Part shown: positions 26,198 through 32,873 of the stretch, piece by piece | How the letters are laid out: the number at the start of each line of letters is the position of its first letter | Numbering within the stretch: the stretch's first letter is position 1 | From: an uncultured Muribaculum sp. | Lineage (GTDB): Bacteria; Bacteroidota; Bacteroidia; Bacteroidales; Muribaculaceae | Length of the DNA: 64,000 nt | Direction of reading: 5' to 3' | Assembly: GCF_910583865.1 (NCBI RefSeq) | Contig: NZ_CAJTYX010000005.1 | Span: forward strand, 1-64,000 | The notes under the pieces: generated by a model | The model's input: the letters and a program-made list of their open reading frames with translations, nothing else | Told to the model about the DNA's origin: nothing | Databases searched by the model: none | Translations under genes and position numbers: made by a program

Positions 26198-26718
26198 GCA
26201 AAATAGACTACGACCTGCGACTCATCCGCGGCATCGCCTTCGATGTCGACGGCGTTTTGTCGCCATCATGCATACCCCTCGGGGCCGACGGAATGCCGCA
26301 ACGAATGGTCAACATAAAGGACGGCTACGCCATACAGCTCGCCGTAAAATGCGGCTACCATATCGCGATAATCACCGGCGGAGACTCACAGGCAATCCAC
26401 GACCGTTTCAGCGGCCTTGGAGTCAAGGACATATACATGAAAGCCGGCGTGAAGATAAAAGTGCTCCATGACTGGATGTCACTGCACGGACTGCGCCCGG
26501 AAGAAGTGGCCTATGCCGGCGACGACATTCCCGACTATGAAGTGATGAAGCATGTAGGCCTTCCGGTAGCACCGCGCGACGCAGCCTGCGAGATCAAAGA
26601 GGCGGCACGCTACATATCCCCATATGACGGAGGACAGGGCGTGGGCCGCGACCTGCTCGAAGAGGTCATGCGTGCACAAGGCCACTGGATGAACGACGCC
26701 AAGGCCTTCGGATGGTGA
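26194..26718 (+). CDS. kdsC: HAD hydrolase, KdsC-like (KDO 8-phosphate phosphatase)
   Basis: A 174-residue HAD phosphatase of the KdsC type, which makes free KDO for lipopolysaccharide. The nucleophile motif is AFDVDGVLSPSC (the two Asp intact), motif II is IITGGDS, and motif IV is YAGDDIPDYEVM. Substrate assignment rests on family similarity. The start is a GTG that overlaps the stop of the preceding gene by 4 bp (GTGA), showing translational coupling. In other Bacteroidales a maf gene commonly comes next; here GH84 and an island lie between. Confidence 0.88.
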   Translation: MSKIDYDLRLIRGIAFDVDGVLSPSCIPLGADGMPQRMVNIKDGYAIQLAVKCGYHIAIITGGDSQAIHDRFSGLGVKDIYMKAGVKIKVLHDWMSLHGLRPEEVAYAGDDIPDYEVMKHVGLPVAPRDAACEIKEAARYISPYDGGQGVGRDLLEEVMRAQGHWMNDAKAFGW

Positions 26719-26784
26719 GACCGGTATGCACATATTTACACGAATTTTCATATTAACCAATTTACAACCAAACATTCCCTTAAA

Positions 26785-29337
26785 ATGAGACTAAGGAAAA
26801 CTATTATCTCGACTGCACTCGTCACTGCCGTCTGCACCACCGCTCCGACAGCCGCAAAGGCCGATGACGGATTCGACCTTTCATCGCAGCGCTCCGAGGT
26901 GCAGCACCTCAATCCCGTACCGGGGAAGAAAATCGACCATCACGGTCTTGTAATCAATCCCACTCCCCACAAGATCGACATCGACCGTTCCGCCACATAT
27001 GCCCTGCCGTCGACTAAGAAGGTAAAGGACGTGAAGAAGAAATTCGATGACGCCATTTCGCGCACAGTGCCAGGAGGCATCGACCTCGTAATCGACTTCG
27101 GAGAAAAAGCGGCGAAGAAGCAAGGAGTGGAGCAACGCCCGGAAGCCTACAAGCTCACCGTCGACAAGAACGGAGTGACCATCACAGGCTATGACGAAGC
27201 CGGGGCATTCTATGGATTGCAGACATTGCGCCAGATTCTCGCCTCCGACATCGCGGCCTCAGACACCATCCCATACATGACCATCAACGATTGGCCGTCG
27301 CTGTCACGCCGAGGTGTAATCGAAGGGTTCTACGGCGAGCCGTGGAGCCATGAGGTGCGTCTGTCGCTAATCGACTATTACGGCAAGAACAAACTCAACA
27401 CCTACTTCTTCGGGCCTAAGGACGACCCCTACCACAGCACTCCCCACTGGCGCCAGCCTTATCCGGAGGCAGAAGCAAAGAAAATCAAGGAACTCGTGGA
27501 GGCCTCCAACCGCAACCATGTCGATTTCGTCTGGGCCATACATCCCGGAGGCGACATCCGCTGGAACGAGGCCGACTACGACAGCCTTGTCAACAAACTC
27601 GACATGATGTATGACCTCGGCGTGCGCGCGTTCGCCCTCTTCTTCGACGACATCGACGGTGAAGGCCGTAATCCGGTAAAGCAGGTCGACCTGTTCAACC
27701 GCCTCCACCGGGAGTTCGTAAAGAAGAAGGGCGATGTGAGCAACCTCGTCGTATGCCCCACCGACTACTCCCGCCTCTGGGCCAAGACAGACTCCGCAGG
27801 CGCGCTCGCAACGTATGGACGCTCGCTCGACAAGTCGATCGAGGTGTTCTACACCGGCGATGTCGTGTGCAGCGACCTTACGCACGAAACCATGGATTTC
27901 TTCAACGGGCTTATAAAGCGTCCGGGATTCTGGTGGTGGAACTACCCCGTGTCGGACTACTGCCGCAACTACATCCTGCAAGGCCCGGTCTACGGACTTG
28001 ACACGACGATTACCGAGAACGACGTGGTAGGCTTCGGCTCTAATCCCATGGAACATGGCGAGGCATCCAAACTGGCGCTTTACGGAGTGGCCGACTACAC
28101 ATGGAACACCCCCGCCTACAACGCCATCGACAACTGGGAGCGCGCGCTCGTCGATCTCGCGCCCGAAGTCAGCGATGCATATCGCACTTTCGCCATACAT
28201 TCAGCCGACACCGAGACAGGCTACCGCCGCGACGAATCGTGGGAAACCCATACATTCACTGTCGACGAGTACACCCCCGAAAAGAGCGCGGCTCTCCTGG
28301 CCGAATTCAAGAAGATTTCGGATGTGCCCTCTATAATGGAGTCGAAGTGCGACAACGCCCTGCTCATGAAAGAGCTGAAGCCCTGGCTCACAGAGTTCGG
28401 GAAGCTCGGCAAGCGCGGAATAGAAGCTATCGGCCTTATCGACCTGTATCGCGCTGGCAACGACTCCCTCTTCTGGGCCGGGTATGTCGACGCCATCATG
28501 ACTCCGGAGGAGCGCAAGGCCTACGAGGCACACAAGTCAGGCTCATTGAAGCTGCAGCCGTTTATCGAGGATGCGCTCGACGACATGGCAATGGGATTCT
28601 ACCATAAACTCTCGGGCAACGTCCCGGACATGTACATCCCCACCGGAACCTACCCTACCCTTTCTACACGCCAGGCTCGGCTGATGCTGGACTGCGACAC
28701 CACCAACCACTACACGTCAGGCGAAGCCCAGAAGGCCGGCGACTGGATAGGTCTCGACCTCGGAGCATTGCGCAAAGTCAACGAGATCATCGTGTACCAA
28801 GGCCGCAACTCGACTTCCGACTGCGACTTTTTCGACAACGTGGTCCTTCAGGCATCCCCCGACGGTAAGGAGTGGATCGATCTCACCGCACCGTTGAAGG
28901 ACACCTACGACATCATCTGGACGGACAATGATGGCGTGGACGCCCGCTACGTCCGCATCAAGCGTCTCGACTCTGACCGTACAAACTGGACTACCGTGCG
29001 TGAGTTCTACGTCAACCCCATGACAGCCGAACGCCTGCCATATAATGCCGAGGCTTCCGACAAGACATCGATGTTCAACGCATTCGACCGCAATCCGACC
29101 ACCATTGCAACGCTATCCGGCACCTGGAGCATTACACCCGGCAAGGATGCACGCTCCCTGGTAGTCCTGAGCGACGGCAACGGCAAGATTACCGTGACCC
29201 AGACCGATGCAAAGGACAATACAACGGCTACAGACACCGTCGCCACACCATGGCGCAATGTCACCCTCGCTCCCGCCACGGAGAAAGTGACACTATCATC
29301 TCCGCATGCCGGCATCTACGAGATAATCGTCAAATGA
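26785..29337 (+). CDS. GH84 beta-N-acetylglucosaminidase with C-terminal F5/8C (CBM32-like) domain
   Basis: Exported hexosaminidase of 850 residues (signal peptide about 1-26). An N-terminal Glyco_hydro_20b-like domain is followed by the GH84 barrel: RGVIEGFYGEPWSHEVR, then the catalytic Asp pair D288-D289 in ALFFDDIDGEG, which uses substrate-assisted catalysis as in O-GlcNAcase. Residues of about 630-750 form a discoidin/CBM32-like module (GDWIGLDLGALRKVNEIIVY). Likely removes beta-linked GlcNAc from host mucin or glycosaminoglycan-type glycans. It stands alone between kdsC and the AT-rich island. Confidence 0.95.
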   Translation: MRLRKTIISTALVTAVCTTAPTAAKADDGFDLSSQRSEVQHLNPVPGKKIDHHGLVINPTPHKIDIDRSATYALPSTKKVKDVKKKFDDAISRTVPGGIDLVIDFGEKAAKKQGVEQRPEAYKLTVDKNGVTITGYDEAGAFYGLQTLRQILASDIAASDTIPYMTINDWPSLSRRGVIEGFYGEPWSHEVRLSLIDYYGKNKLNTYFFGPKDDPYHSTPHWRQPYPEAEAKKIKELVEASNRNHVDFVWAIHPGGDIRWNEADYDSLVNKLDMMYDLGVRAFALFFDDIDGEGRNPVKQVDLFNRLHREFVKKKGDVSNLVVCPTDYSRLWAKTDSAGALATYGRSLDKSIEVFYTGDVVCSDLTHETMDFFNGLIKRPGFWWWNYPVSDYCRNYILQGPVYGLDTTITENDVVGFGSNPMEHGEASKLALYGVADYTWNTPAYNAIDNWERALVDLAPEVSDAYRTFAIHSADTETGYRRDESWETHTFTVDEYTPEKSAALLAEFKKISDVPSIMESKCDNALLMKELKPWLTEFGKLGKRGIEAIGLIDLYRAGNDSLFWAGYVDAIMTPEERKAYEAHKSGSLKLQPFIEDALDDMAMGFYHKLSGNVPDMYIPTGTYPTLSTRQARLMLDCDTTNHYTSGEAQKAGDWIGLDLGALRKVNEIIVYQGRNSTSDCDFFDNVVLQASPDGKEWIDLTAPLKDTYDIIWTDNDGVDARYVRIKRLDSDRTNWTTVREFYVNPMTAERLPYNAEASDKTSMFNAFDRNPTTIATLSGTWSITPGKDARSLVVLSDGNGKITVTQTDAKDNTTATDTVATPWRNVTLAPATEKVTLSSPHAGIYEIIVK

Positions 29338-29343
29338 CACCCC

Positions 29344-29476
29344 ATAAACCACCACAACAGGGTGAATAAACCTGTGAATAAACCACCACAGGGTGAGGCC
29401 TCCAAAGCCTCACCCCGCTCATATAATCGCCTTACCCCTGTTCATCTAACCGTCTCTCCCTGCTCATCTAATTGAT
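29344..29476. repeat. Short degenerate direct repeats
   Basis: A 19-22-nt direct repeat (two copies with a 3-nt indel) is followed by three units of about 22 nt: cores CTCATATAA, TTCATCTAA and CTCATCTAA at 29418-29471. Too degenerate and too few for CRISPR. Confidence 0.55.
29391..29415 (+). terminator. Hairpin after GH84
   Basis: GGGTGAGGC pairs perfectly with GCCTCACCC around a 7-nt loop. No T run follows, so termination is uncertain. Confidence 0.4.
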
Positions 29477-29642
29477 GATTTCATGGTTCAAGTCCACATT
29501 TAATCATTGGTCGCTTATATACTGCTTTTGCTACCAGACCAAACGGTTTGTTTAAACGTAATAGCAATTACATAAAAAGTAATTTGTTACAATCCTAAGA
29601 TGAAGATTTGAGGTGTAGAATGATAGGCTATGAAAAAATACA

Positions 29643-29650
29643 TAACTTTG
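29643..29650 (+). promoter_or_regulatory. -7 box of the HAD phosphatase gene
   Basis: TAACTTTG lies 36 bp before the ATG at 29687. The -33 element is not clear. Confidence 0.5.
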
Positions 29651-29686
29651 TAAGCGAATTTCTAAGAATTAAACCTTCATTATCAT

Positions 29687-30331
29687 ATGACAAGATTAGC
29701 AATTTTCGATTTCGACGGCACATTGGCTGATACCCAGCGTAATATTGTGGTGACATTCCAAGATACTATGCGAAAACTCGGTTTACCTGTTGCCGAAACT
29801 GATGTTTGTGCCGCGACAATCGGATTACCTTTAAGCGAAGGGTTTCTCAAAATCTATCCAAGTATGTCACCTGAACTCGTAGAACGATGTGCGGAAACTT
29901 ATCTCGAATTGTTTGAGGTTAATAAGAAAATAATCAAACCACAATTGTTTCCATATGTCCTTAACTCACTTTCCCGGCTGAAAGAGCGAGGTGTCAGAAT
30001 GAGCATAGCATCATCACGAAATAAAACCTCTCTCGAAGAATTTGCGAGGGACATGGAACTTGCTCCATTCATGGATTATATATTAAGCGCTGATGATGTT
30101 GTTAAAGCAAAACCGAATCCGGAACCGGTACTGAAAACGCTCGAAGCCTTGAATGAGAGTCCGGAAAATACCATTGTCGTAGGTGATATGGACGTTGATA
30201 TATTGATGGGCAACCGTGCCGGGTGCAAAACCATTGGGGTGACTTATGGCAATGGCAGTAAAAGTGAACTTGAAACATCCAATGCCGATTTCATTATAGA
30301 CTCTTTCAATCAGATAACCGATATTATATAA
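29687..30331 (+). CDS. HAD-IA family phosphatase (phosphoglycolate phosphatase-like)
   Basis: A 214-residue cytoplasmic HAD phosphatase. Motif I is FDFDGTLADT, motif II is SIASSRN, motif III is the Lys in KAKPNPEP and motif IV is VVGDMDVDILMG; the helical cap of the HAD-IA subclass lies between. Substrate unknown. The gene is AT-richer than its neighbours and has its own promoter and strong terminator, so it forms a single-gene unit at the start of the island, consistent with recent acquisition. Confidence 0.88.
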   Translation: MTRLAIFDFDGTLADTQRNIVVTFQDTMRKLGLPVAETDVCAATIGLPLSEGFLKIYPSMSPELVERCAETYLELFEVNKKIIKPQLFPYVLNSLSRLKERGVRMSIASSRNKTSLEEFARDMELAPFMDYILSADDVVKAKPNPEPVLKTLEALNESPENTIVVGDMDVDILMGNRAGCKTIGVTYGNGSKSELETSNADFIIDSFNQITDII

Positions 30332-30404
30332 TTGTAGCATCGTTATTATACGAAGAACGCTATATACAGATTCGCAAATAACCCGCCCTCAATCAACTTT
30401 TAAG

Positions 30405-30450
30405 AAAAGACAGCATCCGATTACCAATCCCGGATGCTGTCTTTTTATTT
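30405..30450 (+). terminator. Strong terminator after the HAD gene
   Basis: A 15-bp perfect stem (30405-30419 with 30431-30445, core GACAGCATCCG) around an 11-nt loop ends in T-rich sequence. Confidence 0.9.
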
Positions 30451-30501
30451 CTGCATGCTTTTCTATTGCTTTCATGCCGTTTTTGTCGTCTGCGCGGTTT
30501 C

Positions 30502-30706
30502 CCAACGATTTTCAAGGTTGAAACGTTTATACATCGGAAAGAATCGTTATATTTGCGGTTGTAACACAACAGTCTATGAAGTTGATTGAACTGAATATGC
30601 AACGAATCATCGACCTTTGCCGCAAGCACAAGGTCAAGACTTTGGCCGTCTTTGGCTCTATCCTCACGGATAGATTCAATGACCAAAGCGATGTGGACTT
30701 GCTTGT
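30502..30706 (+). repeat. 205-bp direct repeat, copy 1 (promoter plus mntA N-terminus)
   Basis: Matches 31268-31472 with a single mismatch (30515 A versus 31281 T). It covers the upstream region, the -7 box and the first 43 codons of the first mntA, then identity stops abruptly. Confidence 0.95.
30548..30555 (+). promoter_or_regulatory. -7 box of the first mntA-hepT operon
   Basis: TATATTTG lies 20 bp before the mntA ATG at 30576 and is part of the duplicated segment. Confidence 0.55.
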
Positions 30707-30878
30707 GGATTTTGATGAAGAAATAACATATCATAACTACGCAGATAACTTCTTTTCTTTATATTATGCTCTACGCAACCTTTTCGGCAGAGAAGTTGAT
30801 CTGGTTGATGCTTCATCAGTAAAGAATCCTTATTTCAAGGAAGAACTTGATGAGACAAAACATATGATTTATGGATAG
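30576..30878 (+). CDS. mntA: MntA-type nucleotidyltransferase antitoxin 1
   Basis: Minimal nucleotidyltransferase of 100 residues, antitoxin of an MNT-HEPN (MntA/HepT) pair. The active-site pattern is intact: G27-S28 in AVFGSILTD and D39, D41 in SDVDLLVDF. In the studied systems MntA transfers AMP from ATP to a tyrosine of the HepT toxin and so inactivates it. The gene overlaps hepT by 8 bp. Its first 43 codons are identical at DNA level to those of the second mntA, but the remaining residues differ strongly. Confidence 0.92.
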   Translation: MKLIELNMQRIIDLCRKHKVKTLAVFGSILTDRFNDQSDVDLLVDFDEEITYHNYADNFFSLYYALRNLFGREVDLVDASSVKNPYFKEELDETKHMIYG

Positions 30879-31212
30879 AAAGACGCTTAAATATCTGAAC
30901 GACATATATTCGGCTATTCTTGAAATTGAATCGTTCATGGAAAGTCGGCCTAAAGAATATGCGACATTCTGCAATGACACGCTTTTTCGACGTGGAGTAG
31001 AACGAAACATTGAGATAATGGGCGAGGCCATGAATCAAATTCTAAAAGTTGTACCCGATATTCCAATCACCTCATCCCGCAAAATTGTGGACACCCGCAA
31101 TTTCGTGATACATGCCTACGATTCTTTACGTCCCGATATTCTATGGAGCATTGTTATAAACAACCTCCCGCTTCTGAAAAAGGAGATAATACAACTTCTT
31201 GATGCAAAATAG
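30871..31212 (+). CDS. hepT: HepT-type HEPN toxin 1
   Basis: A 113-residue HEPN-domain protein, mostly helical. The catalytic RX4HXY motif is present as R76-NFVI-H81-A-Y83, so ribonuclease activity and an AMP-acceptor tyrosine are expected. RGVERNIEIMGEAMNQI is the second conserved helix. It is translated from an ATG inside the end of mntA, so the antitoxin is made first. It shares fold but little sequence with the second HepT. Confidence 0.9.
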   Translation: MDRKTLKYLNDIYSAILEIESFMESRPKEYATFCNDTLFRRGVERNIEIMGEAMNQILKVVPDIPITSSRKIVDTRNFVIHAYDSLRPDILWSIVINNLPLLKKEIIQLLDAK

Positions 31213-31267
31213 TGATATTTACACAAAGTTGGCGGCTCAATCTATAGATGTATAGGAGGTGCAGGCA

Positions 31268-31472
31268 CCAACGATTTTCATGGTTGAAACGTTTATACAT
31301 CGGAAAGAATCGTTATATTTGCGGTTGTAACACAACAGTCTATGAAGTTGATTGAACTGAATATGCAACGAATCATCGACCTTTGCCGCAAGCACAAGGT
31401 CAAGACTTTGGCCGTCTTTGGCTCTATCCTCACGGATAGATTCAATGACCAAAGCGATGTGGACTTGCTTGT
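31268..31472 (+). repeat. 205-bp direct repeat, copy 2
   Basis: Second copy, offset 766 bp from the first. It includes the same upstream sequence, -7 box and 43 codons before diverging at position 31473. Confidence 0.95.
31314..31321 (+). promoter_or_regulatory. -7 box of the second mntA-hepT operon
   Basis: Same TATATTTG as in the first copy, 20 bp before the ATG at 31342. Confidence 0.55.
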
Positions 31473-31650
31473 CAATTTTGACACTACCGACCATGAAAAG
31501 TGGGATTACGTCACAAACTACTTCGATTTCCGTGACGCATTGGAGGGCCTTTTCGGTAGAAAGGTGGATTTGATTGAGGAGAAAGGCCTGCGCAACAAAT
31601 ACTTTATTGCCAATGTCAACCGCACAAAACAGATGATTTATGGCTATTGA
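31342..31650 (+). CDS. mntA: MntA-type nucleotidyltransferase antitoxin 2
   Basis: A 102-residue second MNT antitoxin. Its active site (G27-S28, D39, D41) lies in the part identical to antitoxin 1; from residue 45 onward it differs (FDTTDHEKWDYVTNYFDFRD in place of FDEEITYHNYADNFFSLYYA). The variable part would be expected to recognise its own HepT. It overlaps hepT 2 by 11 bp. Promoter and start are in the duplicated segment. Confidence 0.92.
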   Translation: MKLIELNMQRIIDLCRKHKVKTLAVFGSILTDRFNDQSDVDLLVNFDTTDHEKWDYVTNYFDFRDALEGLFGRKVDLIEEKGLRNKYFIANVNRTKQMIYGY

Positions 31651-32023
31651 GGAAGTTCTGACTTATCTCCAAGACGTATTGGATGCAATTAACGATTTAC
31701 AGAGTTGCTTCGTTGACTTTCCCAACAGATATGATTTGTTTGAGAAAGACATCATGCGTAAATGTGTTGTTGAGCGTAAGACAGAGATAATGGGAGAAGC
31801 AATAAACAGAATAAGGAAGGTAGATCCATCCATAGAGATTCCAAATGCAAGAGCCATAATTGACACACGCAACCGAATCATACACGCCTACGATAATGTT
31901 CAACCGACATTTCTTTGGGGATTGGTAGTACGGCATATCCCTGAGCTTAAAAAAGACATCGAGCGAATCATTGCTGAATATGAGGAACAGTACAATCGCG
32001 AAAACAATCTAAATTCCGATTGA
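31640..32023 (+). CDS. hepT: HepT-type HEPN toxin 2
   Basis: A 127-residue HEPN toxin with the catalytic motif R77-NRII-H82-A-Y84 intact and the companion helix VVERKTEIMGEAINRI. It has a polar C-terminal tail not found in the first HepT (EEQYNRENNLNSD). Only about a third of residues appear shared with HepT 1. The maf gene begins 23 nt later with no visible terminator or promoter, so maf may be transcribed from the toxin-antitoxin promoter. Confidence 0.9.
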   Translation: MAIEEVLTYLQDVLDAINDLQSCFVDFPNRYDLFEKDIMRKCVVERKTEIMGEAINRIRKVDPSIEIPNARAIIDTRNRIIHAYDNVQPTFLWGLVVRHIPELKKDIERIIAEYEEQYNRENNLNSD

Positions 32024-32046
32024 AAGGCCCTTAATCAAAGCTTCTT

Positions 32047-32655
32047 ATGACAAATCACGAACCGTCGCCCATCGATTTCCTACACGGGCGTTCACTGCTC
32101 CTTGCGAGCCATTCACCACGCCGCCGCGAACTGTTGGCCATGCTCGACTTTCCCTTCGAGATTGCAGAAAGCATCGAGGTCGACGAGACCTACAGCCCCG
32201 AAATGCCGGTCGAAGAAGTACCGGCATACCTGTCCCAGAAGAAAGGGGATGCATATTGCAGCCATCTAAAAGATGGCGAGATAGTAATCACCGCCGACAC
32301 GGTAGTGATTATCGACGGCATGATACTCGGAAAACCGAAAGATGATGCGGATGCCATCGCGATGCTACATACGCTCCAAGGCAAGACCCAGACCGTGGTG
32401 ACCGGTGTAAGCCTGACCGACAGCACACACCGCCGGACATTTTCAGTGAGCACGGAGGTCACGTTCGCCCCCCTGACCGACGAGGAAATCTCATATTACG
32501 TCAGCCGTTACCGTCCTCTCGACAAAGCTGGCGCATATGGCATCCAGGAATGGATCGGCGCCATAGGCATCGAAGGGATACGCGGAAGTTTCTACAACGT
32601 CATGGGCCTCCCCGTCCACCGGCTCTACGAAGAGCTGAAAGCCTTCATCAGATAA
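32047..32655 (+). CDS. maf: Maf-family nucleotide pyrophosphatase
   Basis: House-cleaning pyrophosphatase of 202 residues that hydrolyses non-canonical nucleoside triphosphates. The signature motifs are intact: LASHSPRRRELL at the N-terminus, SVEVDETYSPE-like segment (here SIEVDETYSPEMP), ITADTVVIIDGMILGKP, and DKAGAYGIQEW. Its usual partners DUF2520 and kdsC are 5.3 kb upstream across the GH84/toxin-antitoxin insertion. The GC content returns to the level of the flanking chromosome here. Confidence 0.95.
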   Translation: MTNHEPSPIDFLHGRSLLLASHSPRRRELLAMLDFPFEIAESIEVDETYSPEMPVEEVPAYLSQKKGDAYCSHLKDGEIVITADTVVIIDGMILGKPKDDADAIAMLHTLQGKTQTVVTGVSLTDSTHRRTFSVSTEVTFAPLTDEEISYYVSRYRPLDKAGAYGIQEWIGAIGIEGIRGSFYNVMGLPVHRLYEELKAFIR

Positions 32656-32659
32656 AACC

Positions 32660-32691
32660 CGTTCCCCGACATTGACAAATATCGGGGAACG
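32660..32691. terminator. Hairpin between convergent maf and GH2 genes
   Basis: A 10-bp perfect stem (CGTTCCCCGA with TCGGGGAACG). On the minus side it is followed by TTTT, so it best serves transcripts coming from the GH2 gene. Confidence 0.65.
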
Positions 32692-32728
32692 AGGTCTAAA
32701 ACGGAACTATTCAGCCGATAGAAACGCT

Positions 32729-32833
32729 TGATTACTACCGGATTGTAGGGACGTACCCGGTGCGTCCACCTTAATACAAAGGAATTTTAATTGAATCCGG
32801 ATGCACCGGGGTACGTCTTTACGCTGATAATCA
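32729..32833. repeat. Imperfect inverted repeat, MITE/REP-like
   Basis: Arms of about 23 bp (32745-32767 and 32799-32822, GGGACGTACCCGGTGCGTCC against its near complement) with an outer TGATTA/TAATCA pair. The same style of GGGACG...GTGCGTCC palindrome is common in Bacteroidetes intergenic DNA. No ORF inside. Confidence 0.6.
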
Positions 32834-32873
32834 ATCTCTTGTGGCAGTTTTTTTGCTGAACAGTTACCTAAAA

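Larger units (their letters stand above)
29338..29686. other. Intergenic region with degenerate repeats at the edge of an AT-rich island
   Basis: No gene is visible in these 349 bp. The first part holds an imperfect direct repeat (29344-29365 and 29378-29396, core ATAAACCACCACA...GGGTGA) and a 9-bp GC hairpin (29391-29399 with 29407-29415). Then come three degenerate units with the core CTCATCTAA (29415-29476). From about 29,480 base composition falls sharply. The end holds the -7 box of the HAD gene at 29643. Confidence 0.6.

Noticed and set aside
27367..28200. 277-residue open frame opposite GH84
   Set aside because: Lies wholly within the GH84 catalytic domain on the other strand, with no promoter or family features.
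29415..29476. Short tandem units that look like a minimal CRISPR array
   Set aside because: Repeats are about 10 nt and degenerate, with no regular spacers and no cas genes nearby.
30502..32023. The two MNT-HEPN pairs as a simple recent duplication
   Set aside because: Only the first 205 bp match; the toxins and antitoxin tails differ too much for recent whole-unit duplication.
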